A stretch of 64,000 nucleotides of DNA from positions 1,240,001 through 1,304,000 of the forward strand of contig NZ_AP021972.1 in the NCBI RefSeq assembly GCF_014168815.1, written 5' to 3'. Position 1 is the stretch's first letter. Each line of letters opens with the position of its first letter. This document shows, in pieces, positions 17,013 through 26,649 of this stretch. The notes below the pieces were generated by a model. The model saw nothing but the letters and a program-made list of their open reading frames with translations. It made no database searches and was not told the origin of the DNA. The stretch is from Klebsiella sp. WP3-W18-ESBL-02 (GTDB lineage Bacteria > Pseudomonadota > Gammaproteobacteria > Enterobacterales > Enterobacteriaceae). The position numbers were made by a program, and so were the translations under genes.

Positions 17013-18404
17013 AGCCAGCCCAGAAAGAATTAGGACACTGCGCAATAGTGCGGCGTCCAGAGGAAAAGAACATGGAAAAGCTAAAAATGCATTCACCCAA
17101 TCTCACGCAGGACAACATCGCCCACATTCGCGATCTATTTCCCGGCTGTGTTACCGAAGCCAAGAGCGAAGACGGCAGCGTGAAGCTGGTGGTGGATTTT
17201 GACCAACTGCGGCAGGAGCTTGCTGAGTCGGTTGTGGAAGGGCCGCAGGAACGCTATCACCTGAATTGGCCTGGTAAGCGTGAGGCCTTGCTGGCGGCCA
17301 ACGCACCGATTGCCAAAACGCTGCGGCCTTGCCGCGAGGAAAGCGTGGACTTCGATGACACAAAGAATCTGTTTATAGAAGGCGACAACCTCGATGCGCT
17401 TAAGTTGTTGCAAGAGAACTATCTTGGCCGGGTCAAGGTTATCTACATCGATCCACCCTATAACACTGGGAGCGATTTGGTTTATCGAGATGATTTTGCG
17501 ACAAATTCAGATGAATACCTGAAATCTTCAAATCAGGTCTCCACCGACGGAGGCAAGCTAGTAGTCAATACTGAGCGCAATGGCCGCTTTCATTCGGACT
17601 GGCTTAGTTTTATGTATCCACGCCTGAAGATTGCCAGAACCCTGCTTAAGGAGGATGGTGTCATCATGATTAGCATTGATGACTCAGAAGTTTCCAACCT
17701 GAAGTCAATTTGCTCTGAAATCTTTGGCGAGTCGAATTTTGTTGCCAGCTTGATTTGGGAGAAGGGCAGGAAAAATGACGCAAAACTTGTATCAGTCGGC
17801 CATGAGTACATTCTTCTTTATTGCAAGAATAAGGAGCTATTGAAACAGAGAAAAACAAAGTGGCGAGAAGCGAAGCCGGGCGCAAGAGAGATCCACGATG
17901 AATATCTTCGCCTGCGAAAGATTTATGGTAAAGATAATCAAAAAGTGGAGGCAGCACTGCGTGAATTTTACGATTCCCTCCCTAAAACACACCCATCGAA
18001 AAAGCATTCTCGATACAACAAAGTTGATGAGAAAGGTGTATGGCGTGACGACAATATGTCTTGGCCTGGTGGAGACGGTCCGAGATATGAGGTTCTGCAT
18101 CCGGTGACAGGGTTGGCGTGTGCCATTCCTGATGGAGGATGGAGATATAGCACTACAGAAAAGATGCAGGAAATGATAAATCAAGGGAAAGTTGTCTTCA
18201 GGGAAGACCACTCAGAGCCCCCAATTCGGAAAACCTACCTAATCGAAACAGATATTGAATCTGCAGAAGAAGATGAGGATATCGATTCGGATGACCTGTC
18301 GGAAACTGATGATTCGGAAGACCTCCCAATTCAAGTGGCTGGAAGTTATTTCTATAGAAGCGCGCTCCCGGTAAGTGTCAAGGTAGTTGGCACCCCCGGT
18401 TGAT

Positions 18405-19400
18405 TTAGGCTGCCTGTTTTTCCCGTTCTGGATTCAGCATTACCTTGCCTACCGGATGCCAGTTTCGTGTTCTGCCAGACCAGCGTTCAGGCCGTTCCGC
18501 TTTTGCCTTTTTGTACACCTCATCCCGATTTTTCAGCAACACACCGTCTTCTCCACGATGTCGCTGACCCGGCGTCACATACCTGATGCCGCTATGTCTG
18601 TGCATTTCGTTATACCACTGAGCAAAAACCTCTATCCATTCACGCGCCTCCTCCAGCTTGCCGAACCCTGATGACGGCCACTGCGGGACATATTTCAGTG
18701 TCCGGAACAGCGACTCCACATACGCATTATCGTTACTCACTCCCGGCCGGCTGTGAGAGGGGGTTATCGCCAGCTCGTGTAGCTTCATTTGCAACGTCTG
18801 TGACTTCATCGCCGCGCCGTTGTCCGCATGCAGTACCGGCGGGTTTTGCCAGCATCCTTCCCGAAGGACCGTGCGTTGTATCAGGGCTGCCGCCTGCTCA
18901 CCACTTTCAGTTTCATGCACTTCATATCCCACGATTTTTCGGCTGTAGAGGTCTTCCACCAGATACAGGTAAAACCAGCGCCCCTTTACGGTTGACGGAA
19001 CCCATGTAATGTCCCATGTCCACACCTCATTCGGCCCGCTGGCCTGCCAACTCGTAGCCGGGGTGACTTTCTGCGCTGCCCGTTGCCGTCCCCGGCGATG
19101 CACCTCTCCATGACGACGCAGTACCCGGTAAAAGGTTGACTCGCTTGCCAGATAAATCCCCTTATCCGCCAACGCCGGTACGATTTGTGACGGGGGGAGG
19201 CTGGCGTAGTCTGGCTGATGGCACACTGCCAGTATCTGTTGCTCTTCTTGCTCACTTAACTGGTTCACCGGGGAGGGCCTGACCGTGCTGACACGCTTGT
19301 CTTCCCACGACGTTTGCCAGCGTCGCCACGTCCGTTCACTTAATCCCGCTTCCGTCAGCGCTATTGACAGCCGAGCTCCTGACGCCATCGCGTCCCGCAC
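18405..19400 (-). CDS. IS transposase OrfB (DDE integrase domain)
   Basis: This 331-residue open frame has an N-terminal helix-turn-helix-like part (SERTWRRWQ), a helical linker and an rve-type DDE core: WTWDITWVPS (first D), HADNGAAMKS (second D) and SNDNAYVESLFRTLKY (E). The frame is open further upstream, toward the end of orfA, so it may be expressed by frameshifting as in IS3-family elements. Confidence 0.88.
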   Translation of the reverse strand: MRDAMASGARLSIALTEAGLSERTWRRWQTSWEDKRVSTVRPSPVNQLSEQEEQQILAVCHQPDYASLPPSQIVPALADKGIYLASESTFYRVLRRHGEVHRRGRQRAAQKVTPATSWQASGPNEVWTWDITWVPSTVKGRWFYLYLVEDLYSRKIVGYEVHETESGEQAAALIQRTVLREGCWQNPPVLHADNGAAMKSQTLQMKLHELAITPSHSRPGVSNDNAYVESLFRTLKYVPQWPSSGFGKLEEAREWIEVFAQWYNEMHRHSGIRYVTPGQRHRGEDGVLLKNRDEVYKKAKAERPERWSGRTRNWHPVGKVMLNPEREKQAA

Positions 19401-19435
19401 GTAACCGATAAGTGCCTGCCGCTCTGTTCCGGGCG

Positions 19436-19963
19436 TCAGTCGTCCTCGTCGGTTTCCCCGTAAAAATCCCGCAACTGCTTTCGCAGCACCAGTATCGCTG
19501 CCGCCTCCGCCAGCGCCTTTTCCTTACGAAGCAGTTCGCGTTTTAGTTGTTTAACTTCTTTCTGGCTTTGTTTGAGCGCCGCTTTGTCAGTGGGCGAAGA
19601 CACCTGCAAAAAGCCTTGTTTCCACTGACTAATCTGTTCCAGGTAAAGCCCTTTTTTACGGCAGTATTGCGCGAGTTCTGTTTCGCTGAGTGTAGCTGTT
19701 TCGATAATCACAGCCAGCCGGGCTTCGGCTGACCATTGGTCTGTAGTTTTGTTTGCACCCGGCACCGGTATTCCCTCTGCTTTCGCCTTGTTACGCCAGT
19801 AATAAAGGGTAGCTTCCGATATCCCTTCCATCTGCGCAACTGCGGTGACGGTCATGTTGTAAGGCGGTAGTAATTTAGCCAGTGCAGCCGATTTACGTTC
19901 TGGTGAAATTCGTTTCACGATCTGTTCCCATCTTGTCATTAGTATTTTCGATGGGGGTGACAA
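19436..19963 (-). CDS. IS transposase OrfA (DNA-binding)
   Basis: This 175-residue protein has two helix-turn-helix-like segments (VTAVAQMEGISEATLYYW near 40 and LAQYCRKKGLYLEQISQW near 95) and a C-terminal leucine-rich coiled coil (about 125-165). These fit the first product of a two-ORF IS. It ends in GETDEDD just before the orfB frame. Confidence 0.82.
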   Translation of the reverse strand: MSPPSKILMTRWEQIVKRISPERKSAALAKLLPPYNMTVTAVAQMEGISEATLYYWRNKAKAEGIPVPGANKTTDQWSAEARLAVIIETATLSETELAQYCRKKGLYLEQISQWKQGFLQVSSPTDKAALKQSQKEVKQLKRELLRKEKALAEAAAILVLRKQLRDFYGETDEDD

Positions 19964-20775
19964 CTATCCTGACAGAGGGGGCTCCAGGCCAGTAGCGAGC
20001 TAACAAAAATGTTTGGCTCTAAAATATTCAGCAATCCGAAAGACCGTGAAGTATTGGCGCGATGGATAAATTATGTCGGGACAGAGGAGGGGGATGTCGT
20101 ACTTGATTTCTTCGCTGGTTCTGGAACAACAGGGCACGCTGTAATGCAAATTGCGGCAACCGAGAAAAAAAATTTGCGCTTCATCCTTGTTCAACTTCCA
20201 GAAGCAATCAATCCAAAGGCCAAAGGTGCCAAGAGCGCCATTAAGACCCTGACTAAGCTTGGGAAGACTGCACATATTTCTGAAATCACTAAAGAGCGAC
20301 TTTGTCGTGCCGGTACAGAACTAAGAGAAATTGCTGACGTTAATAGTATCGATGTTGGCTTCCGTGTCTTCAAAATCGACACCTCCAACATGGCCGACGT
20401 CTATTACACACCCGACGCGCTGCACGAGGCCAACCTCGACCTGTTCGTTGACAACATCAAGCCTGATCGCACGCCTGAAGATCTACTGTTCCAGGTGATG
20501 CTGGATTGGGGGGTCGATTTATCCCTGCCCATCAACAAACAGTCTATTCAAGGCAAAGACGTGTTCTTTGTTGATGACAATGTGCTTGCAGCCTGCTTTG
20601 ACGCCAGTGGCAGCATCGACGAAGCTTTTGTGAAAGAACTGGCCAAGCATCAGCCTTTGCGCGTGGTGTTCCGCGACGCGGGCTACAAGAACAGTGCGGC
20701 CAAGATCAACGTCGAGCAGATTTTCAAGCTCGTGTCGCCCGTCACCGAAGTGAAATGTATCTGAGTAGGCGCGCA

Positions 20776-23700
20776 ATGAAGCTTAAATTCAAACATCAGC
20801 CCTATCAGGCTGCCGCCGTGCAGGCGGTCGTAGATATTTTTCAGGGGCAGCCACCGGCCTCTGATTCAGCCAAGAGCTATCGCCTTGATCCTGGTAATAC
20901 CAAAAACGGCATGGGGGATCTGTTTGCGGTAGATACTGGTTTTAAAAATGCTGAGCTAACCCTCAGTGAGGTTGCCTTGCGTGATAACATCCAACAGGTG
21001 CAGCGCCAGCAAAACCTGCCGTTATCGGAGAACTTAGTCAAGACCAAGGTCGCCAAGCTAAATCTTGATATCGAGATGGAAACGGGTACTGGTAAGACCT
21101 ATTGCTACATCAAAACAATCTTCGAGCTGAACAAACAGTTCGGCTGGAGTAAGTTCGTCATAGTGGTACCGAGCATTGCCATCCGCGAGGGTGTCACCAA
21201 GTCGTTGGAAATCACGGCTGAGCACTTTCAGGAGACCTACCACAAGAAGGCGCGCTTCTTTATTTACAACTCTAAGCAGCTACACCATCTTGAGAGTTTT
21301 TCTTCCGATGCTGGTATCAATGTCATGGTGATCAACGTACAAGCGTTTAACGCCACCGGCAAAGATAATCGCCGCATCTACGAAGCGCTCGATGATTTTC
21401 AGTCACGTCGCCCGATCGATGTGATCAGCGCAAACCGGCCCATCTTGATCCTCGATGAGCCACAGCGGATGGAGGGGAGCAAGACGCTGGATTCCCTCGC
21501 AAATTTCAAACCGCTGATGGTGTTGCGCTATTCCGCTACCCACAAGACCACACACAACAAGATCCACCGCCTGGATGCGCTTGATGCCTACAACCAGAAG
21601 CTGGTGAAGAAGATTGAGGTGCGCGGGATCTCGGTGAAGGGACTGGCGGGAACCAATGCCTATTTCTATTTACAAGCCATCGAAATCTCAAACAAAAAAC
21701 CGCCAGTCGCGGTTGTGGAGTTCGAACAGAAACTCAGCGGTGGCAACATCAAGCGCGTCACCCGCAAGCTGGGCAAAGGTGACAATCTGTTTGTGATATC
21801 GAACGAGCTGGATCAATACCGCGATGGGTTTGTGGTATCGGACATAAATGCCAATACGGACACCTTGAGCTTTACCAATGGCGTAGAGCTGACGGTGGGT
21901 GATGCGACTGGTGATATTTCCGAGATAGCGCTGCGCCGTATTCAGATCCGTGAGACGATCAAGGCGCACTTTGACAAGGAGATGGAGCTCTTCGATAAAG
22001 GAGTGAAGGTCCTCTCGTTGTTCTTTATCGACGAAGTAGCCCGATACCGGGACTACTCTGCTGCCGATGAAAAAGGCGAGTACGCAAAAATCTTTGAAGA
22101 GGAGTACGCTAAGCACCTTCAAGAAGCCTTTGATAATGGGTTTATGGAGGGGGATGCCCCTTATGCTAAATATCTACGCCGCATTGCGGCCGATAAGACG
22201 CACAGCGGCTACTTTTCCATCGACAAGAAGAGCAAGCGCCTCACCGATCCCAAGACCGCTGCACGCGGTGAAAATGCGGGCTTGTCTGATGACGTAGATG
22301 CTTATGATCTGATCCTCAAAGACAAGGAACGGCTATTATCACTCGCTGAGCCGGTGCGTTTTATATTCTCACACTCGGCCTTGCGTGAGGGTTGGGATAA
22401 CCCGAACGTGTTTGTTATCTGCACGCTCAAGCATAGTGATAACACCATTTCACGTCGCCAGGAGGTCGGGCGTGGCCTGCGTTTGTCCGTCAATCAGAAT
22501 GGTGATCGCATGGATCACCCGTCCATTGTTCATGACATTAACGTACTGACAGTTGTGGCCAGCGAAAGTTACAAGGACTTCGTAACAGCCTTGCAGAAGG
22601 ACATTAGCGAGTCCTTGTCAGCTCGTCCGCGTGTGGCGGATAAGGCCTACTTCACGGGCAAGATGCTGAACACGAACGAAGGCCCGGTTACGGTCTCAGA
22701 CGACCAGGCCACGGACATTGAGTTTTATTTGATCCAGAACGGCTACGTCGATAAAAAACGCAATATCACGGAGAAGTACCATCAAGCTAAGAAAGACGGC
22801 ACGCTGGAGGCATTGCCGGATGAACTGCAACCCTATGCAGAGCAGATATTTCAGCTGATTGATAGCGTATTCAGCGAAAGCCAACTCATGCAGATAGACG
22901 ATGGTCGCAAGCCCAAAAGACTGCAGACCAACGCCAACTTTGAAAAACAGGAATTTAAGGCGCTGTGGGGGCGAATCAATCGCAAGGCTACTTACAACGT
23001 GTTGTTTGATGATGTTGAGCTAGTGAACAATGCGATCAAGGCGCTCAATGACAAGAATGCTGGGTTGCGAGTGACGCCGTTGCAATACACCATTCACCGT
23101 GGCGAGCAGGCTGATACGGCAACTTACGATGACCTCAAAAAGGGTAATGCCTTCGAGTTGAAAGTTACCGAAACAGAATCGCACAACGTCTCCATCCACT
23201 CCGCTGTGCAGTACGATCTGATTGGCAAGTTAGCAGAGGGGACTTTGCTTACAAGACGCACCGTTGCCGAAATTCTTAAAGGCCTCAATGCCGACGTCTT
23301 CGCACAATTCAAGAACAACCCGGAAAGCTTCATTGCCGAAGCCATTCGCTTGGTCAACGAACAAAAGGCCAATGTCATTATCGAGCATTTGGCCTATGAC
23401 ACGCTAGAAGACAAGTTTGATTTGGACATCTTTACCACGGGTCAGAGCAAACAGGATCTCAGTAAGGCTGGGAATAAATTGCAAAATCACATCTATGATT
23501 ACGTGCTTACCGACTCTGCGATTGAGCGCAAGTTCGTCGAAGAGCTGGATACCAGCAAGGATGTGGTGGTATATGCCAAGTTACCACGTGGTTTTCTGAT
23601 CCCAACCCCAGTCGGCGATTACAACCCCGACTGGGCCATTTCCTTTAAAGAAGGCTCGGTCAAGCATGTGTATTTCGTTGCTGAGACCAAGGGCTCGATG

Positions 23701-23847
23701 TCGTCACTGGATTTACGGCCTATTGAAGCCACCAAGATTAAATGTGCCCGTAAGTTCTTCGATGAGATTAACAAGAAGTTTGCTCCAGAAAACGTGAAGT
23801 ATGACGTAGTGGATAGCTTCGGTAAGCTGATGGAAGTGGTGAAGTAA
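20776..23847 (+). CDS. res: Type III restriction enzyme Res subunit
   Basis: This 1023-residue protein is an SF2 translocase fused to a nuclease. Walker A is ETGTGKT (102-108), motif II DEPQ (227-230), motif III SATH, and motif VI QEVGRGLRL. The C-terminal PD-(D/E)xK endonuclease has NPDW (D952) and ETK (E970, K972), the standard type III Res signature. An upstream ATG at 20755 overlaps the mod stop by 10 bp; ATG at 20776 gives the usual KLKFKHQPYQ start. The reading frame is intact, but Res needs Mod for recognition and for complex formation, and mod is broken, so the pair should not restrict at present. Confidence 0.93.
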   Translation: MKLKFKHQPYQAAAVQAVVDIFQGQPPASDSAKSYRLDPGNTKNGMGDLFAVDTGFKNAELTLSEVALRDNIQQVQRQQNLPLSENLVKTKVAKLNLDIEMETGTGKTYCYIKTIFELNKQFGWSKFVIVVPSIAIREGVTKSLEITAEHFQETYHKKARFFIYNSKQLHHLESFSSDAGINVMVINVQAFNATGKDNRRIYEALDDFQSRRPIDVISANRPILILDEPQRMEGSKTLDSLANFKPLMVLRYSATHKTTHNKIHRLDALDAYNQKLVKKIEVRGISVKGLAGTNAYFYLQAIEISNKKPPVAVVEFEQKLSGGNIKRVTRKLGKGDNLFVISNELDQYRDGFVVSDINANTDTLSFTNGVELTVGDATGDISEIALRRIQIRETIKAHFDKEMELFDKGVKVLSLFFIDEVARYRDYSAADEKGEYAKIFEEEYAKHLQEAFDNGFMEGDAPYAKYLRRIAADKTHSGYFSIDKKSKRLTDPKTAARGENAGLSDDVDAYDLILKDKERLLSLAEPVRFIFSHSALREGWDNPNVFVICTLKHSDNTISRRQEVGRGLRLSVNQNGDRMDHPSIVHDINVLTVVASESYKDFVTALQKDISESLSARPRVADKAYFTGKMLNTNEGPVTVSDDQATDIEFYLIQNGYVDKKRNITEKYHQAKKDGTLEALPDELQPYAEQIFQLIDSVFSESQLMQIDDGRKPKRLQTNANFEKQEFKALWGRINRKATYNVLFDDVELVNNAIKALNDKNAGLRVTPLQYTIHRGEQADTATYDDLKKGNAFELKVTETESHNVSIHSAVQYDLIGKLAEGTLLTRRTVAEILKGLNADVFAQFKNNPESFIAEAIRLVNEQKANVIIEHLAYDTLEDKFDLDIFTTGQSKQDLSKAGNKLQNHIYDYVLTDSAIERKFVEELDTSKDVVVYAKLPRGFLIPTPVGDYNPDWAISFKEGSVKHVYFVAETKGSMSSLDLRPIEATKIKCARKFFDEINKKFAPENVKYDVVDSFGKLMEVVK

Positions 23848-24219
23848 GATACAAAGGATTGGCCATGTGGTGGGGAGATTATGGCGTACACAAATTGCCA
23901 CCTATACACATGGCCACATCTGAGCTTTCATCCGGCATCTATTGTTTGCTTTTGTAATACGGCGTTAGTTCTCATCTGAGAACGGCCGTGTAATGCTTTG
24001 AGGTAAGATACTTAGCTACGATTAGCTTATCTGAGCGCGTGAAGCAGCAGACTGAACCAGTGTCTGAGGAACATGCAGTCATCGGCAATATTAGCATGAC
24101 GATAATGGGCGGCTTAACGCTTATCTTCGGACTTGAATCCGCCTAAAACAAAAAGGAAATGAGCTAATGATCCTTAGGGATACGCGAAAAACTTGTCAAG
24201 GAGCCAACCAGAATACCCA
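23848..24219. other. Region after res; no gene, one large inverted repeat
   Basis: No supported coding sequence is present. A perfect 9-bp inverted repeat (GGCCATGTG 23861-23869, CACATGGCC 23907-23915) with an inner GGTGG/CCACC pair starts 14 bp after the res stop codon. A smaller palindrome GTTCTCATCTGAGAAC lies further on. The first structure could be the operon's terminator, although it lacks a clean T-run. Confidence 0.5.
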
Positions 24220-24350
24220 TGACCTGCTCCCCGTTGATTAGTACACCCCGATGTTAGTAATGTCTTCATAAGCCACATGAGGACATCCCCATGAAGAAGC
24301 GTTTTTCCGACGAACAGATCATCAGTATTCTCCGCGAAGCCGAAGCTGGG
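24220..24350 (+). mobile_element. IS3-family fragment (left end and start of orfA)
   Basis: The sequence begins TGACCTGCTCCCCGTTGA, a terminal repeat typical of one IS3 subgroup. It then contains ATG at 24291 starting MKKRFSDEQIISILREAEAG, the usual OrfA N-terminus. The frame is cut off at 24351 by the IS21-type end. Confidence 0.75.
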
Positions 24351-25045
24351 TGTCAACAACGGGTAAAAAGTGATCCACTTACCGCCACCACCAACGGTTT
24401 AATATTGATCCACCTTGTTTACTCAGGATTAGCTTCAGCGATAACCCCGGCCTTTCGTTTCTGCTTCAGTCGATAGCTTTCCCCTTTTATTTGCACGACG
24501 TGTGAGTGATGTAAGATCCGGTCCAGCATCGCCGATGTCAGCGCTGCATCACCGGCGAACGTCTGATCCCACTGCCCGAACGGCAGGTTGGAGGTCAGGA
24601 TCATCGCGCTCTTCTCGTAACGTTTGGCGATGACCTGGAAGAACAGCTTGGCTTCCTCCTGACTGAACGGCAGATAACCTATTTCATCGATGATAAGCAG
24701 CTTCGGGGCCATGACACCACGATTGAGAGTCGTTTTGTAACGGCCCTGACGCTGTGAAGTGGACAGCTGTAGCAGCAGGTCCGCTGCTGTTGTGAAGCGA
24801 ACCTTGATGCCCGCCCGTACTGCTTCGTAGCCCATGGCTATCGCCAGATGCGTTTTTCCCACGCCCGATGGCCCCAGCAACACGATGTTTTCATTACGCT
24901 CTATGAAGCTCAGGGATCGCAGCGACTGGATTTGCTTCTGAGGAGCGCCGGTGGCGAAGGTGAAGTCGTACTCCTCGAACGTCTTTACCGCCGGGAAGGC
25001 TGCCATCCGCGTGTACATCGCCTGTTTACGCTGATAGCTGATATT
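24351..25045 (-). pseudogene. istB: IS21-family remnant with truncated istB
   Basis: The element end TGTCAACAACGGG starts inside the IS3 orfA. The frame 24419-25018 on the minus strand encodes most of IstB, the AAA+ helper of IS21 transposition: Walker A GPSGVGKTH, Walker B LLIIDEIGYLPF and a C-terminus KRKAGVIAEANPE. The family N-terminus (about 60 residues) and all of istA are missing; similarity stops a few codons before the first methionine. The right boundary is approximate. Confidence 0.85.
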
Positions 25046-25102
25046 TGAACGTTCAAGCCGGTTGTTATAAGCCGTATCGCTTACGTCTTGTTTTCTGAAA
25101 GG

Positions 25103-25137
25103 CTGCTACAGCTGCTACATGTAGCGGGTTGTAGCAG
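25103..25137. other. 35-bp nested dyad near the 3' end of yfjJ
   Basis: A central 12-bp palindrome GCTACATGTAGC (25114-25125) is flanked almost symmetrically by CTGCTACA (25103-25110) and its complement TGTAGCAG (25130-25137). It lies about 115 bp beyond the yfjJ stop codon. It could be a terminator, or a binding or nicking site for a replication protein; the sequence alone does not decide. Confidence 0.55.
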
Positions 25138-25453
25138 GGTTTGGATTCACGATTTAAAATTTCTTCGCTAGGGAGAGTGTTTTTTATGCGAGTAAGATCA
25201 CATCTTTCCCGGCGCAACGGTTATTGGGTTGAGCACTATGCCTTACGAATAATTAGCCTGAGTATTGGCTTGTGCCAAAGTTGCGGTAACCGCTGTGGAC
25301 ATCCTTAGTTCTGGTTTTGGCCAAATACGCCAGTCGAACCAGGAAATTCCAGTAGACTGGGTTACGATCCAGTGCATCAAATCTGCTAAACCTGTAAACA
25401 GTATTTGGTGGAAATTCAGTTAATGCTGCGTAATCTGGGTAATCAAGCCCTAA

Positions 25454-26649
25454 GGAAGGTGCGAACAAGTTCCTGATATGAGATCATCATATTCATCCGG
25501 AGCGCATCCCAGAGGGACATCATGAGCCATCAACTCACCTTCGCCGATAGTGAATTCAGCACTAAGCGCCGTCAGACCCGAAAAGAGATTTTCCTCTCCC
25601 GCATGGAGCAGATTCTGCCATGGCAGAATATGACCGCTGTCATCGAGCCGTTTTATCCCAAGGCGGGCAATGGCCGACGGCCCTATCCGCTGGAAACCAT
25701 GCTACGCATTCACTGCATGCAGCATTGGTACAACCTGAGCGATGGCGCGATGGAAGATGCTCTGTACGAAATCGCCTCCATGCGCCTGTTTGCCCGATTA
25801 TCCCTGGATAGCGCCCTGCCGGATCGCACCACCATCATGAATTTCCGCCACCTGCTCGAGCAGCATCAACTGGCCCGTCAATTGTTCAAGACCATCAATC
25901 GCTGGCTGGCCGAAGCAGGCGTCATGATGACCCAAGGCACTTTGGTGGATGCCACCATCATTGAGGCACCCAGCTCTACCAAGAACAAAGAGCAGCAACG
26001 CGATCCGGAGATGCATCAGACCAAGAAAGGCAATCAGTGGCACTTTGGCATGAAGGCCCACATTGGTGTCGATGCCAAGAGTGGCCTGACCCACAGCCTG
26101 GTCACCACCGCGGCCAACGAGCATGACCTCAATCAGCTGGGTAATCTGCTTCATGGAGAGGAGCAATTTGTCTCAGCCGATGCCGGCTACCAAGGGGCGC
26201 CACAGCGCGAGGAGCTGGCCGAGGTGGATGTGGACTGGCTGATCGCCGAGCGCCCCGGCAAGGTAAGAACCTTGAAACAGCATCCACGCAAGAACAAAAC
26301 GGCCATCAACATCGAATACATGAAAGCCAGCATCCGGGCCAGGGTGGAGCACCCGTTTCGCATCATCAAGCGACAGTTCGGCTTCGTGAAAGCCAGATAC
26401 AAGGGGCTGCTGAAAAACGATAACCAACTGGCGATGTTATTCACCCTGGCCAACCTGTTTCGGGTGGACCAAATGATACGTCAGTGGGAGAGATCTCAGT
26501 AAAAACCGGAAATAACGCCAGAAATGGTGGAAAAAATAGCCTAAATAGGCTGATTCGATGTATTTGCGGGAAAAAAATCGGCCCAGATCCGCGAAATTTT
26601 AATCAGCGAGTCAGCTTGGGAAGAAATGACCTGCTTATTCGCACCTTCC
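25454..26649 (+). mobile_element. IS5-family insertion sequence, copy 2 (1196 bp)
   Basis: Same element as copy 1, opposite orientation. It is flanked by the 4-bp duplication CTAA (25450-25453 and 26650-26653) and interrupts yfjJ exactly. Ends are GGAAGGTGCGAACAAG and CTTATTCGCACCTTCC. Confidence 0.96.
25522..26502 (+). CDS. IS5-family DDE transposase (copy 2)
   Basis: This 326-residue protein is identical to the one encoded at 7734-8714. It carries the same IS5 DDE blocks (LVDATIIEAP, VSADAGYQG, RVEHPFRIIKRQFG). It is intact and may act on both copies. Confidence 0.95.
   Translation: MSHQLTFADSEFSTKRRQTRKEIFLSRMEQILPWQNMTAVIEPFYPKAGNGRRPYPLETMLRIHCMQHWYNLSDGAMEDALYEIASMRLFARLSLDSALPDRTTIMNFRHLLEQHQLARQLFKTINRWLAEAGVMMTQGTLVDATIIEAPSSTKNKEQQRDPEMHQTKKGNQWHFGMKAHIGVDAKSGLTHSLVTTAANEHDLNQLGNLLHGEEQFVSADAGYQGAPQREELAEVDVDWLIAERPGKVRTLKQHPRKNKTAINIEYMKASIRARVEHPFRIIKRQFGFVKARYKGLLKNDNQLAMLFTLANLFRVDQMIRQWERSQ

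Larger units (their letters stand above)
18369..19980 (-). mobile_element. Two-ORF IS (IS3-like) inserted in mod
   Basis: The imperfect ends TGTCAAGGTAGTTGGCACCCCC (from 18376, shown here as TGTCAAGG...ACCCCC) and the complement of GGGGGTGACAACTATCCTGACA near 19974 form inverted repeats. GCTCC occurs on both sides (18364-18368 and 19981-19985), and deleting the element with one copy restores the mod frame. It carries overlapping-phase orfA and orfB, typical of IS3-like elements. The exact outer ends are uncertain by a few bases. Confidence 0.85.
17072..20764 (+). pseudogene. mod: Type III DNA methyltransferase Mod, interrupted by an IS
   Basis: The 5' part (17072-18368) and 3' part (19986-20764) read as one 691-residue protein once the IS and one copy of GCTCC are removed; the join restores the family sequence SALQASSEL. 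The catalytic motif IV is DPPY (127-130) and the AdoMet motif I is FAGSG (about 475-479). DPPY before FxGxG makes it a beta-class N6-adenine methylase of type III R-M systems. ATG at 17072 with AGAGGAAAAG is preferred to the GTG at 17048. A highly acidic segment (EEDEDIDSDDLSETDD) precedes the break. As it stands the two motifs are on separate fragments, so the enzyme should be inactive. Confidence 0.92.

Noticed and set aside
9721..23847. BREX or DISARM system
   Set aside because: No PglX, PglZ, BrxC, BrxL or DrmA/DrmB-like protein is visible. The methylase and nuclease are of the type III Mod/Res kind.
7587..26649. Composite transposon formed by the two IS5 copies
   Set aside because: Each copy has its own distinct 4-bp duplication (TTAA, CTAA), and copy 2 exactly splits yfjJ, whose two halves lie on either side of it. 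A composite insertion would show one shared outer duplication.
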